The translations under genes and the position numbers were made by a program. From Tetrahymena elliotti 4EA (lineage: Eukaryota; Ciliophora; Oligohymenophorea; Hymenostomatida; Tetrahymenidae), in contig JH720305.1 of NCBI GenBank assembly GCA_000231825.2, positions 632,748 to 696,747 of the forward strand: a stretch of 64,000 nt of DNA. The letters run 5' to 3'. The notes under the pieces are model-generated. The model saw nothing but the letters and a program-made list of their open reading frames with translations. It did no database searches and was not told the DNA's origin. Shown here one piece after another: positions 50,594 to 62,900 of the stretch (the stretch's first letter is position 1; each line of letters starts with the position of its first letter).

Positions 50594-52060
50594 ATGATTA
50601 GTTAAATTTTAGCAAGTTTAAGTTTACTTATTCTCATTTTTACTTTTGTAGAATCTAAAACAGTTACTCAGACTATCAGACTCTCTTAAATAAGGAGGAA
50701 TGATAATTTAATGTATATTACTAAATTCGCTGCTGACGAAGGCAGGAGCGAGTTTAAAGCAAGAGCTATTTTTGAATCTCCAGTATCTGGTTAAAATGAA
50801 ACCAGAAGTGTAATTGAATTAGGCTTTGCAGCTATTGTAGATGACTAATGGAAAGAAGATAAAAGTGAATTAAATTGCTCTAACATAAGAAGCAAATCAA
50901 GTATTAGCAATAAGTTTTACATGCCTGCAAAAGCAAGCGATTACTATCAATTCAAAGGTAAAATATCATAAATTTGTTATTTTGTAATAATTTAAATTAA
51001 GATGGTATAAAATTGACAGTACAAAAATGAATAAAATAGTTAGGATTATCAAATAAAAATGCAATTTTAATAAAACTTTTCATTATTAATATAGTATTAT
51101 AATTTAAAATAAAAGTTAAATGTTTTTATTTTAAAAAAAGGTGCTTTGACATCAAGAAGAAGAAGACATGTATGGTTCTTTGTTATACATGATTGTAGTA
51201 ACTAGTTGGATAATTTATATGCTAATAAGATATTATTAGAATTAGAAATTAAAAATGTTGATCAATCTCATTATCCTACTGATGAAGGAAATTTTGTTTG
51301 GTATTATTTTATTTTGTCAGCAATATTTTCTTACGTGTTTGTAAGAAACATGAAAATATTGAAAGAGAGATATAAAAGAAATGATGAAATGGATTGGCCT
51401 TTGTGCCTTCTTGAAATTTCAGTAGGATTATGGGCTTTAGCAAATTTCTTTAACTATTTACATTGGCTTATTTATGGATATAATGGAAAGGGATTGTTTA
51501 TTTTTGATTTACTTTCATAAATTTTAAGCAATTTAACTAGTTTTATACTAACAATTATGCTTATTCTACTTTCCTGGGGGTGGACAATTAATAGTCTTAG
51601 TGATGATTTCTATGATATTTTAATTCCTTTGTCTATTATTTTAGGTGTTATTTAGGCTATGATTGTGGGATTAAGCAAATTGACTGATGATAGCTTTTCA
51701 AAGTATCATTAATATGATGGATGGACAGGTTATTGTATTTTGATTATAAGATTAGCACTTTGTGTCTACTTTGCCTTTGGCATAAAAAATACATTAAGAG
51801 CCGCAAAAGAAAAAGTTAAAGACTTTATCTAGCAGCTAGGCTTCTTTGGAATACTTTATTTCCTTGCTTTCCCGATTTTACTTTTTATTTCTCTCTTCAT
51901 AGCAAAATATGTTTAACATAAAGTAATTAAAAACGGAATCATAATTTTAGAGTCTATAGCTATCCTCTTTCTTATGTTCATATTCACCTCAAAAAAGACA
52001 TAGTATTACAACATCTCTCAATAAGGAAGCACTCTATTGCCTAATTTCAAATCTCTTTGA
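50594..52060 (+). CDS. GPR180/TMEM145-like seven-TM protein
   Basis: Exons 50594-50957 and 51141-52060 encode 427 residues. A signal peptide (residues 1-20, ISQILASLSLLILIFTF) is followed by a lumenal/extracellular domain of about 175 residues with two Cys, then WYYFILSAIFSYVF as TM1 and six further hydrophobic segments. The stretch FFNYLHWLIYGYNG, the run LILLSWGWTIN just after TM4, and the following D.YD...P are features of the GPR180/TMEM145/intimal-thickness-receptor family (GOST-type proteins), which act in the secretory pathway or cell surface. The short polar C-terminal tail is cytosolic. Intron is 183 nt, phase 1. Confidence 0.8.
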
Positions 52061-52806
52061 TTAATAAAAAAACAATAAACTCCTTGAATAAATCTAAAAC
52101 AAAATTTTTAAAAATTTCAATAAACATAACTAATTGACAAAAACATAGTTCATTTTACATTTTTGTTGAATAAAACTTTATAAAACTTTGGATTTATTTC
52201 TTTTCAAATATCTGTTCATAATATTTCTTCAATGTTTCAATAAAAATAACTAAAAATGCTAATTAATATTTACAATCTTAATTTACAACATAATTAAGCA
52301 AATATAAGTTAGTTAAATTAAATCATAGAATTCATTAAAAATTTCAACTTTTATTTTAGATTTTAATTTAGAAAAAAATAATTTTTTTAAACTAAAGAAT
52401 GTTTGAATATTAATGAATGAACAAAAACAAAAAATAAATAAAAGGAATTAAATTCTAACATTTAAACTGTAATTTTAATATTTTTTTATGAATAAATCAT
52501 AGATACCAAGTATATATTTAGTAAAAGGTAGTATTTGATAATATTAGGTATTTATTAAAATTACTTGTTGATAGTCAGGGATCAATTGCATCATATTTAT
52601 CAATTAAAAAAAATTGTAATCTTAGTACTTAATAAAATAGAAAGATAGATAGGAATGAATAAGTAATAATAAATCTTTAGTGGTAGAGATCTTAATTAGC
52701 AGCAGAAATTAGATAATAATTGTAATTAAATAAATTTGATCATAAAAAGATTTGATAAGTAAAGGATTTGTATTAAAAAAATCAAATAAGCTAAAAATTA
52801 GTAAAT
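52061..52806. other. intergenic, AT-rich
   Basis: About 750 nt between same-strand genes. No gene or repeat seen. Confidence 0.65.
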
Positions 52807-53274
52807 ATGGCAATAAAAATATTTGAAAAAGAGTTTATTAAAAAGAATATAATTCATTATATTATCTTAGCTATAACTCTCTATACTTTGATTTTTGGAA
52901 TATTATTTAGAGTTATGTCACAAGATAGCTCTTATTAAGATAATTGCGATAGTTAAAACTTCATTAGCTGGTCAAGCTCAACATCAAATAGTCTCTTCTC
53001 TATTATATTATTGCAATTTATAACTTATGTTATCTATAAAAGCTCTCCAATAGACATAGAAACATTTAATATATTTAATTGTTTCACATTTTATTTATTA
53101 TTTGTTTGCTGTATTGGACTATCTATCTCTCATGTTTCTAATTGTGCATAATTAAGCCAATTAGCATTAGCATTCATCATTATCACTTTTATCTTATTAA
53201 CAGTAGTAGGCTTCTATACTGTTTATAGGAAGGTATAAAAATATAGATTAAAAAGTATAAAACCTATTGAATGA
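52807..53274 (+). CDS. small four-TM membrane protein (155 aa)
   Basis: Single frame of 156 codons to TGA at 53272-53274. A short basic N-terminus (KIFEKEFIKKN) leads into four hydrophobic segments: IIHYIILAITLYTLIFGILF, LFSIILLQFITYVIY, FTFYLLFVCCIGLSI and LALAFIIITFILLTVVGFY. The first loop has a Cys and polar residues (DNCDSQN), the second a Cys (SNCAQ). The C-terminus is basic (KVQKYRLKSIK) and so cytosolic. The family is unknown. It resembles the WCH-type membrane paralogues at 9.3-15.1 kb in having four TM and Cys loops, but lacks their motif. Confidence 0.6.
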
Positions 53275-54379
53275 ATGACTTAACAAAAATTGTGTGAGAT
53301 TTTTATTAAATTAGCTTGATAACTAAAATAAATATACTGAAAAATAAATTTGTAGGTATTCTTTATTTATTGTCTTATGTTGTGAGTTTATCAAATTAAT
53401 ATCATATTCTTTGACAAACCTATTATTACAAAAATACATTTCGTTCATTATAAAAATGATTATATTTACTTTACTTACACCAAATGATTAGTTAAAACAG
53501 TAATAACGCATGAAAATACTTTATTTTTATAAATATATTTTAAGATTATCTATCAAAGAATATTATTTTTAGTTTTAGGTTTTAAAATAAATTTTATACT
53601 TTTAAAAATAGAATTAAAAAAAATAAATAATTTTATAAACCATTCAATCTAATTAATAAGAATCAATACAATTAATTTCTAAGTCAATTCAAGTTTTGAA
53701 TATTTCATTTTTTTATGCAGTACTTTGTACTTTAGGATTATTTTTAATTAAATTTTGTCTTTTCCCTAAATATTATCAAATATTTAATTGAATAAAAAAG
53801 CAAACAAGGAATAAATAATAAAAAAATAATCTAATAGGTGAAAAACAAAAATAGTCATATTCACTTAATAAAATTATTTTTTTTATCTAAAAGTTTCTTA
53901 AATAAAAGAAAAAAATTTTAAATTAATTAATTCTAATAATAAATGTATTCAATATTTCTTTTATATAAAATAATAAAGATTTAATTTAATTAAATAAGAA
54001 AAAGAAAAATAACGTTTCATATAAAATTTGTTTAAAGATAAATTCTTTTAGATTTTATTTAAAATATTTTCAAAATTATTACATTAAAAATAAAATATTA
54101 AAATTAATTAAAAAAGACTACAAATATAAATATTAATTAAATTATTTGTTAATTTTAAAATTTAATTTTTTATTTTTAAATCTTAGCTAGTTGCCAGCTA
54201 TAAAAAAAAAATGTGGCAACTAGTAATGATTCCATTTTAAAAATAATAAAGAAAAGATTAAAATCAACTAAATGTAAACATTTTACTATCTTAACATAAA
54301 ATAAAAAATTTTACAAGTTCACTTCATAATTGTTTGTGTTGATTATTATTAATTAAAAAAAAATATTTAACAACATCTT
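53275..54379. other. intergenic between convergent genes, contains repeat copy
   Basis: About 1.1 kb, A/T-rich. It holds one copy (53731-53901) of a segment also found at 59697-59901. No gene seen. Confidence 0.6.
53731..53901 (+). repeat. dispersed repeat copy 1 (matches 59697-59901)
   Basis: Shared landmarks in order with the other copy: ATTATTTTTAATTAAATTTT then GTCTTTTCC; AAAATAGTCATATTC; TAAAATTATTTTTTTTATC and AAAAGTTTCTTAA. At the other location this segment lies just upstream of the second LRR gene, so this copy may be the remnant of a duplicated 5' flank. Confidence 0.65.
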
Positions 54380-57300
54380 TCATTTTTACTAACAAGAAGA
54401 CTTATTGCTGGAGGCAATTGGCTTTTAAGGATTACATCTAAAACATTCAAAGTCAGTCCAACCAGAAGTTTTTTTGCAGTTGACATTGATGCATTCTGTT
54501 TGCAAGATATTAGGATAAATATTATTTTAGTTGTAACACAGCTTACAATCTTATTCTGTCCATTAACCTTCTCTATTCTAGCATTTATCCTTGCTTTCAA
54601 CACAGCTTGTACCTTAAATATTTACAAACCTCTTGCTATTATAGCATAATTAGCATTCTTTTTAAGTCCATTTACTTGAATGATTGCACGAATGTTTAAT
54701 GCTAACACAACTTAATCCATCTGCAGAGGCAAACTGATTTCCAACACTGCACTATTGGCAAAAATCATCAGTAAAAGGAGTATTTTTAGAAGAGCAATCA
54801 GCTGTTTTAGAACAACCCTTTTTATCAAATGTAGCATACTATCCTTTTTTGCATAATTAGCAATCAATATTTGTCCACAAAGCCTTTCTAACTTTGGAGT
54901 TACAAGAGTCTTATGACTAGATACATTTTAAGCCATCTAGAGTGGCAAACATCTTTGGATTTTTATGACAGTTTTAACAGAGTTTGTCTGTCAAATTAGC
55001 TAAAATATTGCAAGATTAATATTAATAAACACAATTTGTTCTATCAATTGTAGCAAAGAGACTAACAACTTAAGTGCTATTCTTTGTATGATATTATAGA
55101 CCACACATTTAACATTAATCATCTGTCCAATCTTATTTATTTTGGTAGTTGCACTATATAGGAGAACAGTATGACTTATCAAAGTTAGCTTAATATCCAG
55201 CTTAACATAAAACACAGTCTTCATTTGTCCATGGAGTTTTTCTATCAGCTTTTGGAAATATAATATATTAGTTATCAAAAATTGTGTTTACATAATCAAA
55301 ATTTCTTGTGTTATTGACTGATAAATAGAATCCACAAGTATCTGAGGATTTAACGCAAACACCTTAAGAGTTTGCATAAAACCCAGACCCAAAGCAAGTC
55401 TAACACATATAATCATTCAATTAATAATTAGGTCCTACTTATTTATCACTTTTTGGGTTAAATTAGATACAACTAAAGCAAGAAGTTTTATCAAAAGATG
55501 CATACTAGCCTGCTTAACATATTCTGCAATCTTCATCTGTCCAAGGAGTTTTTCTAAAAGACTTATTTTCATAATAAGAATTTTAGTTACTCATAGAATA
55601 TCTTCCACAAGTATCTGATGATTAAATACAAGTTTATCCATCTATTGTAGCAAAATACCCTTCTCCATAACACAAACTACATATCTTATCATTTAAAAAT
55701 ACACCTGAAGATTAGTTTGGACATGCATAGCATCCTAATTTGTCAGGAAAAGCTTATTTACCAGCTTTACATAGTTAACAATCTTAGTCTGTCCAAAGTG
55801 TCTTTCTAACATTCGAAAAAGAAATAATAGTATTAAAAGGAAAATTAGCTAAACTAATTGTTTGGCAAGAATCAGAAGATTAGACACAAGATTATCTATC
55901 TTAAGTAGCAAAGTAACCTTCACCATAACATTTTAGGCAAATTTCATCATCATAACTATCCTACTTGTGAAACCATTCTTTTGTACTATCATTATCACAA
56001 TAAAAGCAGCCTGATTAGTTAGCTAAAGCATAGGTACCTACACCACATAATTGGCAATCTTAATCTGTCCAAGGAGCTATTCTTTATTTCAGATTATTTT
56101 CACATGTATCACTAGACTTAACACATGCCTAGCCATTATAGGAAGCAAAATAATCTTTTCCCACACATTTTTAACATACTTCATCATTTTTATAATCTTA
56201 GCAAGAGATACATCCATTTTTAGTCAAAGAAGCATATTATCCAGCATTGCATAACTAGCAATCACTGTCTGTCCATGGTTTAGACCTTCCATATTGATAA
56301 TCTTAAGAACAACTATCACTTGATTAAACACAAGATTTTCTATCTGTAGCTGAAAAATAATTATTTCCTTAACAAATTTGACACATTTCATCTGTCCAAT
56401 ATTGTGATTATGTTGTTGTTTGACAAGAAAAGCAACCTTTTAAATATTTTTTGTAAGCATACTACCCTAATTAGCATAATTTACAATCTTCATCTGTCCA
56501 ATCATTCTTTCTATTTTTGCAACTATCATTAGATTAAACACAATTTCCATCACTTGCAACAAAATAATTTTTTCCAAAGCAACTTTAACACATTTCATCA
56601 TTTTAATATTATCCTGCTTAACAATAAAAGCACCCTGCTAAATGTTCTTTGAAAGCATACTACCCTAATTTGCATAATTAACAGTCATTATCTGTCCAAT
56701 CTTAAGTTCTATTTCTACTACAACTATAGCTAGACTTTACACAATTTCCATCATTTGAAGAGAAGTAGCCTTCACTAAAACAACTCTAACACATTTCATC
56801 ATTGTAATATTATCCTTATTGGCAATCAAAGCATCCTTATTTGTATTATTAGAAAGCATGCTATCCTAAATTACATAGTTAACAATCTTCATCTGTCCAA
56901 ATTTTTGTTCTTAATGAATAATTACAAGTATCACTGGGTTAACCACAATTTGTTGAATTAGAAGTTGCAAAGTAATTATTTCCAAAGCATGATTAGCAAA
57001 TTTCATCATTGTAATATTATCCTTAAATTGGCTCACATGAAAAACAACTAGAATATTTTTGTACAAAAGCATAGCTTTCTGAATAACATAATTTGCAATC
57101 ATTATTTGTCCATTATATTGGTCTTTAATTATTTTGTGAAGGATAAGGTTCTTTATTTCCACAACTCTCTGAAGATTAAACACAGTTTGATTGATTGATA
57201 TTTGCAAAGTAACCAGGGCCATAGCATATTTGACACAATTAATCTGTATATTTACTTTATTATTAAATCTACTCACAAGAAAAGCATCCGGTTTAGAAAG

Positions 57301-58030
57301 GTAAAGCATATTATGAACCACATTTTTTGCAATCATCATCAGTCCATTCTGTATTCCTTTAGCCAGCATTCACTTAAAATGGATTGTAAATATCAATCAA
57401 GTATTCAAATATAGCATTTGAGTTATAGTATTTTCCACAGGTATCTGATGCCTAAACACATTTTTACAGGTAGAGATCAGCATAATTGTATGGTGACTAG
57501 CAGGTTTAGCAGTATAAGTCCGAGACTTAACTCCCATTTTAGAAGCACGATATACCATAGATACTTTCACAATAATCTTGATTAGCCGAAGCTCTATAAT
57601 TTTAGTTACATTATTAGCATTCTTAATCAGTCCAAGTTTATTAATTGCATTCATTATTAGAGCATTATTCACCATTAAATATTGCAAACTATCCTTTATC
57701 ACAAATTTAACACTCTGAATTAGTCCAAGGTTAAGTTCTTTAGGTGCAAGAATCCTAAGATTACACACACGAATATCCATTAGAGTATGTATTTAAATTT
57801 TCTGATTCACAACTAAGACAATATTGATCATTGTAATTAGTCACATTAGATGCATTACAATCCTTAATGAAGCATTTTTAAGAAATAGAATCATAGACCC
57901 AGACAAAGTGATCCATATAAGGGCATGAGCTACAATCAGAAAGACCTGAACTGCAAGTTACTAACTTTCCTGGTTTTTCAAGAGCAAAGACAGTACAAGC
58001 TAAGAATAAAGATAAAATTAATATTTTCAT
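54380..58030 (-). CDS. secreted Cys-rich repeat protein (1216 aa, intronless)
   Basis: One continuous frame of 1217 codons from ATG at 58030 to TGA at 54380-54382, with no intron, which is striking at this length here. A signal peptide (KILILSLFLACTVFA) is followed throughout by Cys-rich repeats of roughly 55-75 residues. Each unit opens with WT(D/N)xxCxxC, then G.YA, then GCFxC, DExCxxCxGxxYFA and a C.xSSDTC-type end; about 18 WTD/WTN-like starts are seen. Cys spacing (CxxC, paired) indicates a disulfide-rich or metal-bound extracellular protein, similar in style to ciliate surface and secreted Cys-rich proteins. There is no C-terminal TM or GPI-type tail, so it is probably secreted or matrix-associated. 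Its frame carries a high load of TAA/TAG Gln codons. Confidence 0.85.
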
Positions 58031-59838
58031 TGTAATTTTATTCTAATTTATTTTTTTTTTAATTAATTTTTATATAATAGGCATCAGACTTCTTCTATTT
58101 AAATAGAATAGGATAATACTTACTTGAATAGAATAAAATAAACTCAAAGCAAAAACTTTAATCATGTAGTAATTAAAAAATTCAAATGAAACATAAGGAT
58201 AACTGGTGTAATGTGAATAGAATATTATTATTCTTTATTCCAGTAATAGAAATTCTGCTGATTGGGTCCACCATTTAAGCAGAATTTGAATAATTTTGGG
58301 CTTAAAAATGGAATATTTGGTAGCTTGAACCTTTTTATTTTTTTGTCAGAATTTATAGGATAGAAAGCCTTTTTATTTAAGAAAAATTGACAAAATTTGA
58401 TTAAATTTTTTGCGCTTCTATATCTGAATTTTAAATAACACTCAAATATGATAAGAAAAATTCGGGTTTACAATTTTTGACTTCTAAAGATTGATGAAAT
58501 AAAAAATCCAAAAATAATTATTGAATGAATGAATGATTATAAAGTTATAGAAAAAAAATTTTAGATACCAAAATCGTAATTATTCATTGATTATTATAAA
58601 GTAGTATAGAAAATATTTTTTAAAATAAGTAATAATGTCTATCCCCAATTAAATTTGTAGGATTTACACAATAAAATTTATTATCAAATTCATCGCATGA
58701 TCGTTCCAAATGAAAAAATAAAAATTTTTTCTTACATAATTCAAAATTTGTTAGAAAGGTCTAAAATTTTAAATAAATGATGTTTTTACATAATATTGCG
58801 CTTTAATTTTGCATCAGATTCAAACAAAATCAACTTTTTTTATTTATTTAAATATATTTATTATATCAGATTAGCTTTCTCAAACTGATAAAAATATCAT
58901 TTAATAGATTATTTAGTTTAGGCGGGAATTTAATATATTCAATAAATAACGATTTTAAGTTGTTTTTAAATTAAATTTATTTTATGTTTTCGTCAATTTA
59001 AAATATTAGAAAAATAATTTTAAAATTTGAATAACAGATCTCTTAGTTGTAGAAAGCATTTTTGGATAAAAAAATATCTATTTTTGAATTTATGAAAGTT
59101 GGAGCATTTTATTTTTAAATACCTAAATAAATTTCAAAATTAGATTGATAATTATTTATGTTTGGCCCCACTTTTTTATTAATCAAGTGAGATGGATTTT
59201 TTTAAATCTTGAACTTAATATAGTTTTCGTTAAACCGGAAGAAAATTTAAAAACTCACTTTTAACAATTATTGAAAAGAAAGAGATATCTTTATTTTTAA
59301 AATAGAGCGAATGAAAATATTAAATAAAATTTATCTATCTTTCTTGTATTTCCAAAGATTTGTTTACCAAAGATCTATTTTACAATAATAAGAGGATAAT
59401 AATCACATCACATTCATAGTTATTTTAAAAATCTATCAAAAATGTTTTCAAAATAATTGAAATAATAATTTCAATAATTAAAATTTATTTAACATCAACA
59501 AAAATTTTTTAAAATAAAAAATAAGTGATTGAGCAAAAAATATGAAAAATTAAAAATATATTTTTTAAACATTTTTATTTGGAATTGTATCGAAGCTAAA
59601 TAAAATAATAGAAATAAATAAATAATACTTAAATATTTTTTTCTTTTTATTTTTTCTTAAATAAAAGGTAAAGTAATCATCCTCAAAACTTTATATTTTA
59701 GATAGATCATTATTATTTTTAATTAAATTTTGTCTTTTCCATATGTATTATAAAATAATTAATTTAATAATAAAAAGTAAACAAGAAATAGTAAAAAAAT
59801 GTTGTCATAAATTTTGAAATATTTTTTTAATCTTGAAG
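58031..59838. other. intergenic between divergent genes, contains repeat copy
   Basis: About 1.8 kb, A/T-rich, between the Cys-rich gene and the second LRR gene. It holds the second copy of the dispersed repeat (from 59697). No convincing gene was found. Confidence 0.6.
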
Positions 59839-59901
59839 ATGTAAAATAAAAATAGTCATATTCGCCTAGTAAAATTATTTTTTTTATCAAAAAGTTTCTT
59901 A
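59697..59901 (+). repeat. dispersed repeat copy 2 (matches 53731-53901)
   Basis: Same order of landmarks as copy 1, ending in ATCAAAAAGTTTCTTAA. It runs directly into the probable first coding part of the LRR gene, so here it is likely promoter/5' UTR sequence. Confidence 0.65.
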
Positions 59902-62900
59902 ATTCTGAAAATTCTTCTTCTGTTAATATAAGTATTGATTTAAGGTAAAAACTTTCATTTTATTTTTAAAATTTAATCTTTCACAATTTTTAAAAAATAA
60001 ATAGCAATTTATTAAATGAAAATTTAACTAATTATTAAAAAAAATCCTTGACTTTTTTTTCAATTGAAATAATCATAAAAATTTTGAAATAGTTTTAATC
60101 ATTAATGTTTTATATAAAAAAAGTGAGAGTCCAATTAGCCTTTAAGGAGCAATAGATTTTGGTTTAAAATTAAACCACTACTATAATCTTTAGATTTTGA
60201 CTCTTATTCTTAGGTAAAAGTAATTGCAAGTTTTTTCTTAAATTGATTTTGTTTAAGTAAAAAAACTTGCAAAATTTTATTCACTTCTTTATCCTTATTC
60301 TTTTAATAATTCTTTTTTTAAGAAAACATAAATAACTTGTAAATTTATTTTATTCTCAAAAAATGAGTAATTGAATTTGTCGATTTCATCTTGATATTTT
60401 GTTTTTCTCAAATTTTCACATTTTCTTTCTTTTTAAATATTTTTTTTATTATCCAAATTTTTTTCCAATGCTAAAAGGTATAATAAGATTGATGCAAAAG
60501 TTGCCACAAGCTTGGGTATTGGTTTTGCGCGCTGCATAAACCTGAAAACTTTAATACTAGATCTAAAGTAAAAATAATATTTTTATTTTACTAGATCATC
60601 AATAAAAAAAAGTTTTATTTTTTTATTTGATTGGTTTGAATGGAATAAAAAATAACTTTCAAATTTCCAATACCTCTTTTTATGATTATCATTTATTAAT
60701 TAATAATTTATTTATTATCATTTTTTTTAATTTATGTTTACATTTCTCTTTTTTAACATTTTCAATAATCTATTCTTTTAAATATTTAAAGTTCGAATTG
60801 TATTTGTGATAAGGGGGCATCTAAATTGAGCAAGGCTCTAATCAATTGCTCTAATCTCTAAACTTTGGCACTTGACCTTTAGTAAAAATAATATAGTTTT
60901 TTATTATAAAAAAATAAGTAAATTTATAAACTTTTAAACTTTAAGTTAAAAAGAAATATAAAATATTTACTGCTGTAATATAGAAGCTTTTTTTAATAAA
61001 TTTTTTTTAATGATTAAATTTTACTCAAACAACTATGAGTAAATTATTAAGTTAAATAGATATTTAAATTTATCTATCTAGAAACAAACTTATATTGTTA
61101 GTTTTCTAAAGGTTGAAGCTTAAATTGAAAATTTAAATTTCTTTCTTAGATAGATATTTTCAATCTGATGGTTAACATTTATTCGTTCATTTTAATTAAA
61201 ATTTATTTCTAAAAATTAATAGTAATAACTAAATTGGCAACAAAGGAGCTTCAAAATTGGGTTTTGCTATTTCTCAAAACTAAATTATCTCAAATTTAAC
61301 TCTTAACCTTGGGTAAAAGCATTTAAATATTTTTATTTGAAGTTGTTGTCAAAAAAAATATTTAACTTTACAAAATAACTTAAAATGAAAAAGAAAAAAA
61401 ACATAAAAAATTAATAAATGTTGCTCATTTGTTTATTATTTTTAAAATTAAATTTAATATTAAATCTTCTTTTTCTTTTTATTCATGTATTTAAAAATAA
61501 AAGAAATAATTAAATAAGCGATGAAGGTGCCAAAAATTTGGGTGTGAGTCTAGCTAAGTGTAGTAGTATGTTTTGTTTGACACTTGAAATTAAGTAAAAA
61601 TGTTTTTTTTTTGGGGGTATTTATCAAGAATCTACTTTTTATATTTTAAGTCATTTGAACTATTTTCTAAAAATTAAAAGTTTAAATCCTATAAGTTCTC
61701 ATGGAACAAAAAAATTATGTTTAGCTTTAGTTGATTGTGCTAATCTATCAATTCTTTCACTTAATATAAAGTAAAATTAATTAATTTAAGGATATTTAAG
61801 CAATTTGCTTTAACTTTACAGTTTTATTTGATTTCTTCTAATTTTAAAATTTATATCATACTTTTTTTTTTAAAAGTTAAAATTAAATAGGTGAGCAAGG
61901 TATATCTGATTTGGGGTCACGTTTAGCTTAATACACCAATCTCATAACTTTAAATCTTTACATAGGGTAAAAAAATTTAATTTTTTTTTTCTTTTTAATT
62001 TAATTTAAATTATTTTTTATTTTATTATTTGTAGTTGTAATCAAGCTGGTAGAAAGGGGATATCAGATTTGATATATTCTTTATCTCACTGCCCAAAACT
62101 TTCAACTTTAAAACTTGACCTTTAGTAGAGATAATTTTTTTATTTTATGATATTTATTAAGAAGTTTTTTAGAGATTAAAATTCAAATCAAATAATTGCA
62201 AAAATCAATTTTTAGGATATAATTTTTTTACTGATCATCAATTATTTAATTTATTTTAATTTTTAAACTCTATAAATAGATCTTTTATTTAAAATTCATT
62301 TTTTTTTCCTAATTTTTTCATATTAATGTTTTTAATAATATTTATTCTAACTTAAGTAAGAATTAAATTGGTCACTATGGTGTATCAGATTTTGCTACTA
62401 CTTTAGTAAATTATAAAAATCTTTCAACTTTGACACTTGATCTTAAGTAAAAATAATTTAATTCTTTTGATTAACTCTTCATCTAAGTTTCTTATAACAA
62501 ATTTTTGATACCAATTTCAATATTTTATTAATTCATTTTGTGGAATATCAAAATAATTTTACAAGCTCAGATTTACATAATTTTTGTAATAAAAGCAATA
62601 ATTTTATTTATACACAAGGGGTGATAGATTTAGGCTCTGCTTTAGTTAAATGTTCTAACCTCTAAACTTTAAAGCTATACCTTGGGTAATAATAATTTAA
62701 TTTTTTTAGCTTTATATTTAAATTTCTTTTTTTTAATTTTAATAAATTTATGAATAATTATTGAGTAAAATGTTACTAAGAAAATACTATTGCTTGCATT
62801 ACCATAATTTGTTATTTGTCTTTAGTAAACTTATTAATGCAAATTGAGATATAATTTCTCAATTAAGTTATTATTTATTCAAACAAATCATTTTAGTCTT

